From NCBI GenBank assembly GCA_963718065.1, contig CAVQYE010000020.1, forward strand, positions 310,001 through 374,000: DNA of 64,000 nucleotides. Direction: 5' to 3'. The position numbers and the translations under genes are program-made. The notes below the pieces were generated by a model. It did not search any database. It saw only the letters and a list, made by a program, of their open reading frames with translations, and was not told the DNA's origin. Origin of the DNA: CAVPGP01 sp963718065 (lineage in GTDB: Bacteria > Actinomycetota > Thermoleophilia > Gaiellales > Gaiellaceae). Shown one piece after another: positions 8,833-16,667 of the stretch (within the stretch, counting starts at the first letter, position 1; every line of letters starts with the position of its first letter).

Positions 8833-9086
8833 GCGGGTGATCCTAACCTGGATTCGGCAGTGTTTTCGACGCGACGCGCCAGCTCCTCGATCTTGCCCTG
8901 CGCGGTGTCGAGCCGCTCGCGGCAGAAACGGTAGAGCTCCTCGCCGCGCTGCCAGAGGTCGAGCGCCTCGTCGAGTCCGGCTTCGCCACGCTCGAGCTGC
9001 TCGACGATCCGCTCGAGCTCGGCGTGCGCCTGCTCGAAGGTGAGCTGCTCCGGTGGTTGCTGAGCCGGGGCGGCCGGGTCAGTCAA
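8745..9086 (-). CDS. xseB: Exodeoxyribonuclease VII small subunit
   Basis: The first 72 residues are a normal XseB: LTFEQAHAELERIVEQLE, then LDEALDLWQRGEELYRFC, two helices that pair in the complex. The subunit joins XseA to degrade single-stranded DNA to oligonucleotides. It overlaps xseA by 8 nt. The frame does not stop at the expected place and runs 88 nt into the next gene. Dropping one A from the AAAA run near 8875 gives the ending ETLPNPG and a TAG at 8843-8845, just before the next ATG, so the long C-terminus is probably an artefact of a one-base error. Confidence 0.88.
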   Translation of the reverse strand: MTDPAAPAQQPPEQLTFEQAHAELERIVEQLERGEAGLDEALDLWQRGEELYRFCRERLDTAQGKIEELARRVENTAESRLGSPACLLQSICSGACRCSTGSRTASSRCSPGR

Positions 9087-10218
9087 CGGTCGCTCCGAAG
9101 CTACCCTCGGCGACCTCGACCGCGAGGGCGTCGCCGGTGGTCACGTCTGCCGCCGTGCGGACGACCGCGCCGTGGGCGCGGACGATTGCATAGCCGCGCT
9201 CGAGCGTGGCGCGAGGCGACAGCGCGCGCAGGCGCCCCGCCGCGTGCTCGAGGCGCGAGCGCTTGCGCTCGACCGCGAGGGCCGGGGCGCCGCGCAGCCG
9301 GTGATGGACGTGCTCCAGCCGCTCGGCTCGGCGCTCGACGGTGCGGCGGGCACCGCGTCCGAGCCCGGCGCGGGCGCGCTCGAGCGTCGCCGAGAGCTCT
9401 GCTGCGTCCGGGACGACGAGGCGCCCCGCGACGCTCGGCGTCGAGGCGCGGACGTCGGCGGCGAGATCGCAGAGCGGTGTGTCCTGCTCGTGGCCGACGG
9501 CCGAGACGACGGGGACCGCGCAGGCGGCGATCGCGCGGACGAGGCGCTCGTCGGAGAAGGGGAGGAGATCCTCGAAGCTGCCGCCGCCGCGCGCGACGAC
9601 GATCACGTCGCAGCCTTCGGCGCAGAGGCCGTCGAGCGCCTCGACGACGGCCGCGGCGGCGCGCGGTCCCTGCACGTAGGTCTCGGCCACCACGACACGC
9701 GCGGCCGGGAACCGCGCGGTGATCGCCGTCAGCACGTCGCGCTTCGCGGCCGCGTCGTTGCCCGTCACGAGCCCGATGCGGCGTGGAAATCTCGGCAGCG
9801 GCCGCTTTCGCTCCGCAGCGAAGAGCCCCTCGTCGCCGAGCTTGCGCTTCAACCGCTCCAGCGCCGCGAGGTGGTCGCCGAGGCCGAAGCGCTCGATCGA
9901 GAGAGCGCGCAGCCGGAAGTCGCCGCGCTGCTCGAAGAGCTCGGGGCGCCCGTAGACGTGCACGCGCTCGCCGTCGACGAGGTCGAGCCGCAGCCCGTCG
10001 AACTGGCCGCGGGGCATCTGCACCGAGAGGCAGGCGCCGGTCTCGGGGTCCTTCAGCGTCAGGAAGACGCTCTGCCAGCGCTCCTGGCGGCGAAGCTCGG
10101 TGACCTCGCCCTCGACCCAGACGCTCGGCAGCCGGGCGAGCCACGATGCGACGCCCTGGTTGAACGCGCCGACCGTGTAGACCTTCTTGTCCCCGTAGAG
10201 GACGGGCTGGACCTTCAT
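9079..10218 (-). CDS. xseA: Exodeoxyribonuclease VII large subunit
   Basis: A 379-residue XseA, slightly shorter than E. coli XseA (about 456). The N-terminal OB-fold has VWVEGEVTELRR and FLTLKD; the catalytic region has RIGLVTGNDAAAKRDVL, VVARGGGSFEDLLPFSDE and VSAVGHEQDTPLCDLAADVR, the family's core motifs. A coiled-coil-prone segment follows, then the C-terminal block RGYAIVRAHG. It is the catalytic subunit of the single-strand-specific exonuclease VII used in repair and recombination. The ATG start at 10218 lies next to a paired intergenic repeat. Confidence 0.93.
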   Translation of the reverse strand: MKVQPVLYGDKKVYTVGAFNQGVASWLARLPSVWVEGEVTELRRQERWQSVFLTLKDPETGACLSVQMPRGQFDGLRLDLVDGERVHVYGRPELFEQRGDFRLRALSIERFGLGDHLAALERLKRKLGDEGLFAAERKRPLPRFPRRIGLVTGNDAAAKRDVLTAITARFPAARVVVAETYVQGPRAAAAVVEALDGLCAEGCDVIVVARGGGSFEDLLPFSDERLVRAIAACAVPVVSAVGHEQDTPLCDLAADVRASTPSVAGRLVVPDAAELSATLERARAGLGRGARRTVERRAERLEHVHHRLRGAPALAVERKRSRLEHAAGRLRALSPRATLERGYAIVRAHGAVVRTAADVTTGDALAVEVAEGSFGATVD

Positions 10219-10267
10219 CGAGTCGATGCTAGCGCCCGCTCGCGCCGGTCACGCCTGTGGACAGAAT

Positions 10268-10374
10268 GTTCCACTTCCGTGACACTTGGTCTGACCAGAA
10301 ATTTCGGCGATGTGCCTGCCAAGAGGCACAATGTGGATTCGTTGTTCCACTTCTGTAACCGTTGGTCTGACCAG
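10268..10374 (+). repeat. Paired 31-nt repeat, locus 1 (TTGGTCTGACCAG family)
   Basis: Two copies of a 31-nt unit, at 10268-10298 and 10344-10374 (76 nt apart), share CACTTCYGT, then six variable bases, then TTGGTCTGACCAG. The last part contains the dyad TGGTC-T-GACCA. The same paired arrangement recurs at 22601-22708 with 77-nt spacing. The 237 nt between xseA and the small downstream gene hold little else. The dyad resembles operators of GntR/FadR-type regulators, but pairing at a fixed distance in unrelated places suggests a dispersed repeat element. Confidence 0.75.
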
Positions 10375-10455
10375 GTATTTAAGGCGCACCGCCACGGAGG
10401 GCCATGTCCAGAAAGGACGTGCGGTGGAGCCGCGGGGCGGGGTCGCGGCGGCGGG

Positions 10456-10650
10456 CTAGAGGAGGATTTCCGCTGCGGTCTCGTGCGTGCAGCCCCGGAT
10501 GACGAGCTCGACCGCCTGATGGAGGTCGGCCTCGCTGTGTGCCAGCTTCTCGGCGAGCGACAGGGGATACCCGGCGTCCAGCAGGACATGCAGGCGCCAG
10601 GACTCGACCTTTGCCCGCTCGCTCTGCGTCGGTTCTGCAACCTGCGCCAT
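10456..10650 (-). CDS. Small conserved hypothetical protein (64 aa)
   Basis: A 64-residue acidic protein, mostly helical. The block RLHVLLDAGYPLSLAEKLA, followed by SEADLHQAVELVIRGCTHETA, looks like real protein sequence rather than shadow: hydrophobic residues fall with helical spacing and codon third positions are GC-rich. I do not recognise a named family. It lies between the repeat pair upstream of xseA and the coiled-coil gene, on the same strand as both. No function is proposed. Confidence 0.65.
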   Translation of the reverse strand: MAQVAEPTQSERAKVESWRLHVLLDAGYPLSLAEKLAHSEADLHQAVELVIRGCTHETAAEILL

Positions 10651-10787
10651 GCTCAGTTACCCCTTTTGTGCTCAGTGTCCCCTTGAGTGGCCGCCAGCCG
10701 GGACTGTTTCGCCTTGTCCTAGACGAACCCTGCCGCTGAAAGTTGGCCGCCGAGAGTTTGGAACGGGCGGCGAGACGGTCGGCGCCG

Positions 10788-11984
10788 TCAGGGACGGCTC
10801 GCGCGGACCTGGTCGAGCTCGTTCAGGCGCTCCTGTGCCCTCGTCAGCGCCTCGTCGAGCCGCCGGGCGAGGTCGTGGAGGCGCTCCTCGAGCACGACCC
10901 GCTCGCTCTCGGCCTCGCGCGCGACGCGCTGCAGCCGCTCGCGCAACGCTGCTTCGGCTTCGGCGGCCTGCCGCTCGAGCGACTCGGCGAGCTCGTCGCG
11001 CTGCCGCTCGACGGAGACGCGCAGCTGGGCGAGGCGGCGCTCGACCCCCTGTGCCGCCTTGTCGCCGGTCTGAGCCATCCGGTCGGAGAGCACGGTCTCC
11101 GCCTCGCGTGCGAATCGCTCGACGGCGAGGTCGAGCTCCCGCGAGAGCCGGCGCGCCGCGTCCTCGCGTGAAGAGCGGATCGCGGCGTCGAATTCGGCGG
11201 CGGCCGCCTCGGAGTAACGGGTCGCCTCGCGTGCGACCACGCGCTCGAGCTGCTCGATCTGCCGGCGCTCGACGTCACCGAGCCCGGCCTGCAGCCGCTC
11301 CGCAGCGTCGGCGCCCTCACGCTGGATCTGCTCCTGGAACTCGCGCTCGCGGCGCCGCAGCCGCTCGGCCACCTCGTGGAGGGCGCGCCGCCGCTCGAGC
11401 GAGTGCTGCTCGAGCTCGCTGGTCGTCGCCGCCATCAGCTCCTGGGCCTCGCGCGCGACGTCCTCGCGCAAACGCTGCAAGGCCGCCCGCTGCTCCTCGC
11501 TGGCGTTCTTCAGCGTCTCGGAGTCGGCGCCGATGCGCGCGTTCACCTCGGCGATCAGCCGTTTCTGGCGCTCGCTCACCTGGCGCAGCTCCTCGGCGAG
11601 CGAGCCCTGCGCGCTCTCGAGATCCCCGGTCCAGCTCTTGAGCCTGTCCTCCATGCGTCGCTGGGCCTGGGCGAGCGCCTCGGCCAGCGCAGCCGACGCC
11701 TCGCGCTCGCGCTGCGCCACGATCGTCCGCCGCTCCTCGGCCAGGCGCCGCTCCTCCTCCGCGAGCCGCGACAGCGCATCCGCCCGCGTTCGGGCGAGGA
11801 TCTGCTCCAGCTCCGCCTCCCGCGCGGCGATCTCGTGCTGCACGACCTCACCGAGCGCCTCCTTGCCGCGCGCGACGTGCTCGTCGTAGCTCTTCAGGTG
11901 CGCCATCGTGCGCCGGAGCACCAGCCAGACCGCCACGAGGGCGACGAGCAGCACCGCGACTGCGATGGCGAGGGCGGTCGTCAT
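10788..11984 (-). CDS. Membrane-anchored coiled-coil protein
   Basis: 398 residues with one N-terminal hydrophobic helix (about 3-24, AIAVAVLLVALVAVWLVL). Almost the whole remainder is Arg/Glu/Ala/Leu-rich heptad-like sequence, that is, a long coiled coil on one side of the membrane. The layout recalls RmuC, DivIVA-like or cytoskeletal scaffold proteins, but no RmuC nuclease-fold motif is visible. The stop and start spacing (4 nt) to the next membrane protein gene suggests co-transcription. A structural or scaffold role is only inference. Confidence 0.75.
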   Translation of the reverse strand: MTTALAIAVAVLLVALVAVWLVLRRTMAHLKSYDEHVARGKEALGEVVQHEIAAREAELEQILARTRADALSRLAEEERRLAEERRTIVAQREREASAALAEALAQAQRRMEDRLKSWTGDLESAQGSLAEELRQVSERQKRLIAEVNARIGADSETLKNASEEQRAALQRLREDVAREAQELMAATTSELEQHSLERRRALHEVAERLRRREREFQEQIQREGADAAERLQAGLGDVERRQIEQLERVVAREATRYSEAAAAEFDAAIRSSREDAARRLSRELDLAVERFAREAETVLSDRMAQTGDKAAQGVERRLAQLRVSVERQRDELAESLERQAAEAEAALRERLQRVAREAESERVVLEERLHDLARRLDEALTRAQERLNELDQVRASRP

Positions 11985-11988
11985 CGGT

Positions 11989-12720
11989 TCATCGTAGGCG
12001 CCAGACCAGCAGCGCGGCGGCGAGCGCGACGACCGCCGCCGTGAGGAGCCGCAAAGCCGATTCGCAGGCGGCCAGGAGCCACTCCGGCGTCAACGGCTCG
12101 GGCTCCCCATCCAGCTCGATCGTGCCGTCGAGTGCCGTCAGCCGGCGCCGAACGGTGCGAACCTGCGTCGACAGCACCCGCTGGGCGAGGCTCAGCAGGG
12201 TCGCGAAGACCGCGGCCAGCACGGCTTCCGGTCGCAAGCGCTGCGCCTGCACGAAGTAGCCGGTGAGGAGCGGGAAGCCACCCCACGCGATCCCGAACCA
12301 GAGGTCGGAGTGAAAGCGGCCGCCGAGCAACTCGAGGTTGTACGCGAAGACGAGGAAGCCGCCGGCACCGATGAAGACGAGCAGCCACCAGCCCCAGGCC
12401 GCCGCCGCGACGAGCCCGATGACGATCGCGCCCGCGACGGAGCCGACGGCCAGCACCCAGAGCACTCCCGCGGGGATCTGCGTGCGCAGCGGCCGTCCGT
12501 GAAGCTCGTCGAGCGCGTGCGCGCCGATCCCGAGGGCGAGCGCAAAAGCAGCCAGCGTCCAGAGCAGCCGGTCGACGTGCACCGTGGGCGCGAGCGCCGC
12601 GCCGATGGCGACGTAGGAGAGATGCCAGAGCGTGTACGGCGCGTGCAGGAGCGTCACGTAGTCGCGCCAGCCGCCGGAGCGGAGCGCGTAGAACGCGGGC
12701 CTTACCGCTTCCTGCCCCAC
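11989..12720 (-). CDS. Multi-pass membrane protein, possibly UbiA-superfamily-like
   Basis: About 243 residues with seven or so hydrophobic helices. GAHALDELHGRPLRT lies at the end of the second helix, where UbiA prenyltransferases carry their first Asp-rich motif, and FGIAWGGFPLLTGYFVQ lies later. The canonical NDxxDxxxD of UbiA/MenA is not present, so the assignment is tentative. It overlaps the 3' end of menG by 19 nt if started at GTG 12720; an open frame continues farther upstream but inside menG. Association with a menaquinone methyltransferase would fit a quinone or prenyl-lipid role. Confidence 0.65.
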   Translation of the reverse strand: MGQEAVRPAFYALRSGGWRDYVTLLHAPYTLWHLSYVAIGAALAPTVHVDRLLWTLAAFALALGIGAHALDELHGRPLRTQIPAGVLWVLAVGSVAGAIVIGLVAAAAWGWWLLVFIGAGGFLVFAYNLELLGGRFHSDLWFGIAWGGFPLLTGYFVQAQRLRPEAVLAAVFATLLSLAQRVLSTQVRTVRRRLTALDGTIELDGEPEPLTPEWLLAACESALRLLTAAVVALAAALLVWRLR

Positions 12721-13415
12721 ACGACCACCCCGCCGCCGAGGCTCAGACGGTGCGCATGGACATCGCCGATCCCGGCTTCGCGCCACATCGAGAGCACGTC
12801 GCCCGGCGAGTGTCGCTGCCAGAACTCGCGGATCGACGGGCCGAGAAAGTCGCCGACCTCGGCCCAGCCGGGCGAGATCGCGCGGCCGGCGCCGGGCAGG
12901 CCGATCCGGACCCAGAGCTCCCAGAGCGGCCGCCAGATTCCGCGCGGCAATCCGAACTCCAGCATCGCGATCGTGCCGCCGGGTTGGACGACCCGTGTCA
13001 GCTCGCGAAGCGTGGCGCGCGGGTCGTCGACGTAGCGCAGGAGGTAGGTGAACGTGAGCGCGTCGAACTGGCGGTCGTCGAACGGCAGCGACTCGGCGCT
13101 CCCCTCGACGAGCCGCACCTGCTTCGTCGCCGCGGTCAGCGCGATCCGCTGCCGGGCGACGGCCAGCATGTCGGGGCTCTGGTCGATGCCGACGACGGCG
13201 CAGCCCTTCTGCCGGACGAGCTCCCGGATCACGGCGCCGGTGCCTGTGGCGACGTCCAGCACGAGGTCCTTCGGCCCTGCGTCGGTGACCGAGACGAGGA
13301 AGCGGCGCCAGCGCGGGTCCTGTCCGAACGAGAGCAGCGAGGCGTAGCGGTCGTAGGTCGGCCCGAGCGGGGCGAACAGGGCCTTCGCGTGCTCGGTGCG
13401 GGCGGCGGACGCCAC
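12702..13415 (-). CDS. menG: Demethylmenaquinone methyltransferase (UbiE/MenG family)
   Basis: A 237-residue class I SAM methyltransferase. It begins ASAARTEHAKALFAPLGPTYDRYASLLSFGQD in the family's way, has the SAM-binding motif LVLDVATGTGAV and GIDQSPDMLAVAR, and later the UbiE blocks LRYVDDPRATLRELTRVVQPGG and SIREFWQRHSPGDV (written here in parts of longer matches). It methylates the quinone ring in the last step of menaquinone synthesis. The GTG start was chosen because upstream in-frame sequence is antisense to the divergent gene and lacks family similarity. Confidence 0.88.
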   Translation of the reverse strand: MASAARTEHAKALFAPLGPTYDRYASLLSFGQDPRWRRFLVSVTDAGPKDLVLDVATGTGAVIRELVRQKGCAVVGIDQSPDMLAVARQRIALTAATKQVRLVEGSAESLPFDDRQFDALTFTYLLRYVDDPRATLRELTRVVQPGGTIAMLEFGLPRGIWRPLWELWVRIGLPGAGRAISPGWAEVGDFLGPSIREFWQRHSPGDVLSMWREAGIGDVHAHRLSLGGGVVVWGRKR

Positions 13416-13439
13416 GGGTGCCCAGTCTACGATGGCCGC

Positions 13440-13991
13440 ATGGGGCTGGGCGAGGAGCTCGAGCGGATCGCGGTGGCCGCGGCCGCGCACGCCGGGGACG
13501 GGGAGGAGCTGGCGGGGGTGGTCGCCGCCGAGCCCGCGAACGGGCGCCGCGTCTATCTCTGTGCGTTCAGCGGCGCGGACGGGCACAGCTGGCTCGCGTT
13601 CGGCGACGAGGTGGACGTGCTTTCGAGCCGGGCGCTCGTCCGCGACGCCGCCTCGATCGCGGCACTGTGCGAGCTCGCCGAGGAGAGCGCGGGCGGTGGA
13701 GATCTCGAAGAGCTTCGCCGGCAGCTCGTGCAGCTGCGGCTGACGGAGAACCCGCCTGGCATCGAGCGGGCCGAGGCGGCCGCCCATGCTCTCGAGCTTG
13801 CGATCGGCGCGCCGCCGAGAGTGGCGAGCCCTGCGTATCTGGACTCGGTCGGTCTCGCGACGCGCGAGCTCGAGCTGGCTCTCGGCAACTCCGGCCCGTC
13901 GCCGTTCTCGTCGGCGATGAAGGCCGGTGTGGCGACGGTCGACGAGTTCGTCCAGGACGTGGAGCGGGCCTACAAGGGGCAGCTAAGGTAG
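13440..13991 (+). CDS. Conserved hypothetical protein (183 aa)
   Basis: An acidic, Ala/Glu/Leu-rich protein. Residues 1-60 include RRVYLCAFSGADGHSWLAF, then VDVLSSRALVRDAASIAAL; the rest is helical with GIERAEAAAHALELAIG. There is no signal peptide, transmembrane helix or catalytic motif that I recognise. It starts 24 nt from the divergent menG start and is followed after 4 nt by a second small hypothetical gene, so the two probably form a transcription unit. Confidence 0.7.
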   Translation: MGLGEELERIAVAAAAHAGDGEELAGVVAAEPANGRRVYLCAFSGADGHSWLAFGDEVDVLSSRALVRDAASIAALCELAEESAGGGDLEELRRQLVQLRLTENPPGIERAEAAAHALELAIGAPPRVASPAYLDSVGLATRELELALGNSGPSPFSSAMKAGVATVDEFVQDVERAYKGQLR

Positions 13992-13995
13992 GGGC

Positions 13996-14289
13996 ATGGA
14001 AGGCGGCTTCAATTTCCCATTCGGTGGTGACCCGGAAGACCTGATGCGCGGGTTGCGCGAGTTCGCCGAGCAGCAGGCCGAGCACGTGCAGGAGGCGCAG
14101 CGCGAGCAGTTCGCGACGCTGACGCTGAACACGGCGGTCGAGCTGACCGGCGCCGCGCTCAAGCGGCTGGACGTGTCCGGCACGCCGGACGAGCAGGCGG
14201 TCGCAATGCGCGACGCGATGCGCGTCCTGTTCCCCGAGGCGGTCGCGCTCGTCAGCGCGGCGCGCCAGGGGTTCATGCGCGAGTCGTAG
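13996..14289 (+). CDS. Small conserved hypothetical protein (97 aa)
   Basis: A 97-residue acidic, helical protein beginning MEGGFNFPFGGDPEDLMRGL and followed by a Gln/Glu-rich helix and LFPEAVALVSAARQGF. It has no signal peptide or known motif. The 4-nt gap to the preceding gene and shared strand indicate co-transcription. Function unknown. Confidence 0.65.
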   Translation: MEGGFNFPFGGDPEDLMRGLREFAEQQAEHVQEAQREQFATLTLNTAVELTGAALKRLDVSGTPDEQAVAMRDAMRVLFPEAVALVSAARQGFMRES

Positions 14290-14694
14290 CGCCGGCGCGC
14301 TCGGAGCGTCCGAACGCGAAGCTTCGGGGCACACCCCCACCCTGGGTGGGGACCGCTTCCCACCGCCCTCACGGTCGAGGCTACCGGGAAAGTCCGCACG
14401 AGACCGTCACGATTCCGAGAATCTTCTGCGCGTCTTCTGTCGGCCGGCCAAGGACGAACCGCCCCTTTGGGACATGCCCGAGGACTGTCCCCGGTGCGAG
14501 GCGGGTGTCCTTTTGAGACGTGTCGGGGGACTGTCCCTGGTGCGCCGCAGGTGTCCTTCTGGGACATGTCGGGGGACTGTCCCCGGTGCGAGGCGGGTGT
14601 CCTTTTGGGACATGTCGGGGGACTGTCCCCGGTACGCGGCAGATGTCCTTTCAGGACATGACGGGGGACTGTCCCCAGTCGGTCCGCAAACGAC
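14290..14694 (+). other. 405-nt intergenic region with a palindrome and a tandem repeat array
   Basis: No gene is supportable here. After the hypothetical gene comes an 8+8 nt palindrome CCCCACCC-T-GGGTGGGG at 14335-14351, of unknown role. About 110 nt later a 46-nt tandem array begins and continues to the proline dehydrogenase start. Open frames through the array on both strands are repeat translations, not genes. Confidence 0.7.
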
Positions 14695-14700
14695 ATGTCC
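14466..14700 (+). repeat. 46-nt tandem repeat array with internal dyads
   Basis: The octamer GACTGTCC occurs at 14483, 14529, 14575, 14621 and 14667, an exact 46-nt period through five units. Each unit holds a GGGGACTGTCCCC-like dyad and a second, TGTCCTTTTGGGACA-like dyad, joined by GACATGTCGG. Units differ mainly in the GTGCGAGGCGGG segment. The last half-unit, CGACATGTCC, contains the ATG of the proline dehydrogenase gene. There are no unique spacers, so this is not a CRISPR array. Confidence 0.85.
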
Positions 14701-15633
14701 CCGCGTAGAATCCGCGGCGCTTTGGCGATCCTCGATAAGGCGATCGTCCGGCTGCTGCCGGTCGTCCCCCGCACCATCGTCCGGCGGATCTCCTCTCGCT
14801 ACATCGCGGGCACGACGCTCGCCGACGCCGTCGCCACCGTCCGCGAGCTGAACGAGGCGGGGAAGATGGTCACCATCGACGTCCTCGGCGAGGAGATCCA
14901 CAGCGCCGACGAGGCCCACGCCGTCACGCAGGCCTACCACGACGTCTTCGAGGCGGTCGAGCGCGAAGGGCTCGATGCGAACGTCAGCGTCAAGCCGACG
15001 GCGCTCGGCCTGAACCTCTCCTACGACCTGCTGAAGCAGAACGTCGAGGCGCTCGTCCGCGACGCGGCGGCCCGCCGCAACTTCGTCCGGATCGACATGG
15101 AGGACTCGTCGACGACCGACGACACGCTGCGCGTCTACCGCGAGCTGCGCACCGAGGGCCACTCGAACGTCGGGCCGGTGCTCCAGGCGTCGCTTCGCCG
15201 GACGATCGGCGACGTCGCCGGCATCCACAACGCGCGTCTCTGCAAGGGCATCTACATCGAGCCGCACGACATCCAGTACCGCGACGACGCGGCTGTGCGT
15301 ACCTCGTTCGTGAAGGCGCTCGAGGCGCTGCTCGACGAGGGCGCCTACGTCGGCATCGCGACGCACGACGAGTGGCTGGTCGACCAGGCGCTCGCACTCG
15401 TGCGCGAGCGAGACCTGCCGCGTGAGGCCTACGAGTTCCAGCTGCTGCTCGGCGTACGGCCCGAGCTGGGGGACAGGCTCGTCCGGGACGGGCATCGCCT
15501 GCGGATCTACGTCCCGTTCGGCGAGCGCTGGTACGAGTACTCGCTCCGGCGGCTGCAGGAGAACCCGAAGGTCGCCGGCTACGTCGCCTCCGGGGTCATG
15601 CAACGGCTGATCCCCGGGCACGGCGCCAACTGA
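14695..15633 (+). CDS. Proline dehydrogenase (monofunctional)
   Basis: A 312-residue FAD-dependent proline dehydrogenase, which oxidises proline to pyrroline-5-carboxylate and passes electrons to the respiratory quinone. Family blocks seen are VSVKPTALGLNLSYDLL, NFVRIDMEDSS, the Lys-rich strand ARLCKGIYIEPHDIQYRD and the C-terminal FGERWYEYSLRRLQENP, which carries the substrate-binding Arg pair. The length matches stand-alone PutB-type enzymes. The ATG lies inside the last unit of the tandem repeat array, which must therefore contain or border its promoter and ribosome site. No P5C dehydrogenase is nearby. Confidence 0.9.
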   Translation: MSPRRIRGALAILDKAIVRLLPVVPRTIVRRISSRYIAGTTLADAVATVRELNEAGKMVTIDVLGEEIHSADEAHAVTQAYHDVFEAVEREGLDANVSVKPTALGLNLSYDLLKQNVEALVRDAAARRNFVRIDMEDSSTTDDTLRVYRELRTEGHSNVGPVLQASLRRTIGDVAGIHNARLCKGIYIEPHDIQYRDDAAVRTSFVKALEALLDEGAYVGIATHDEWLVDQALALVRERDLPREAYEFQLLLGVRPELGDRLVRDGHRLRIYVPFGERWYEYSLRRLQENPKVAGYVASGVMQRLIPGHGAN

Positions 15634-15654
15634 CGCGGCAGTCACAATCGCCTC

Positions 15655-16616
15655 ATGGTGCGACTCGCGTTGCTGGCGACGCTTGCGATCGGGACGGGCT
15701 CGGCGGCCGCTCTACCCTCGGCGGGACTGCCGTCGGGAAGGATCGTCTTCGCCGCCGGCCCGGCCCGCGACCATGACCTCTGGGCCGCGGCGCCGGACGG
15801 CAGCGCGCTGCGCCGGCTGACGGCGGGACGGTTCGACGACGGCTCACCCTCGCTCACCAGGGACGGGAAGCGGATCGCCTTCACGCGCGGCGGGGACATC
15901 TGGACGCTGGCCTCGGCGCCGTCGGCGACGCCCCGCACCGCGTCACCACGGGGACGGGCGTCGACAGGGCACCCGCGTGGTCGCCGGACGGCACCCGGAT
16001 CGTCTTCACCCGGACCCGCGGGACCGCCTCGGAGATCTGGATCCTGACGCTCGCCTCCGGACGGGCGCACCGTGTGGCCGCGGGCCGGCAGCCGACGTGG
16101 TCGCCGAGCGGGGACGCCGTCGCGTATTCGGCCGCAGCGGGGATCGCGCGCGTCGCGGCCGCAGGCGGCAAGCCACGGCTGCTGACGCGGGGCGCCGACG
16201 TCGCGCCGGCGTGGTCGCCGGGCGGCGCAGCGATCGCCTTCGCGCGACGCGGTGACGGCGAGGACGGCATCTTGCTCGTGCGCGCCGACGGCCGCGGACT
16301 CCGTCGGCTGACCCCGTCGGGTGGCTTCGCCGACCGGCCTGTGTGGTCCCTTGGCGGCTCACGCATCGCCTTCGTCCAGAGCGCCGATCTCTGGACGGTG
16401 CGCCTGGCCGACGGGGTTGTGCGGCGCATCACGCAGACGCCGCACGCGGTGGAGGCGTCGGCCGCCTGGGCGCCGGACGGGACGTCGTGGATCGCGTTCG
16501 TCCAGCTCGGTGCAGCGGGCTCGAACGTGCGGATCATCTCGCCCGCGAGCGGCCGTGTCCGCGCGCTGCCCCATCGCGGCGATGCGACCGGCCTCACCTG
16601 GGGCGTCGCAGGCTAG
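15655..16616 (+). CDS. TolB/PD40-type beta-propeller protein, frameshifted once
   Basis: An exported beta-propeller: signal-like N-terminus ALLATLAIGTGSAAALP, then repeated blades with the PD40 signature, for example GSALRRLTAGRFDDG, ADVAPAWSPGGAAIAFAR and ADRPVWSLGGSRIAFVQ. Such TolB-like domains usually bind partners in the periplasm or cell envelope. The frame breaks near 15921-15932; adding one base there links the first part to HRVTTGTGVDRAPAWSPDGT and the rest of the protein. With that correction the protein has about 320 residues and no other defect. Confidence 0.72.
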
Positions 16617-16667
16617 GTCAGTCACAGACTCGGTTTCGGCGATTTCCAGGTCATACTTCGGGCGCCG

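Noticed and set aside
10281..10298. FadR/GntR operator as the sole explanation of TGGTCTGACCA
   Set aside because: The dyad does look like such an operator, but conservation extends over 31 nt and copies come in pairs at fixed spacing, so it was reported as a repeat.
14466..14700. CRISPR array
   Set aside because: The period is constant at 46 nt with no unique spacers, units are near-identical along their whole length, and no cas genes are nearby.
14407..14777. Proteins with repeated QSPDMSQKDT-like sequence read through the tandem array on both strands
   Set aside because: They are translations of the 46-nt repeat; no start site, no domain, and similar peptides appear in more than one frame.
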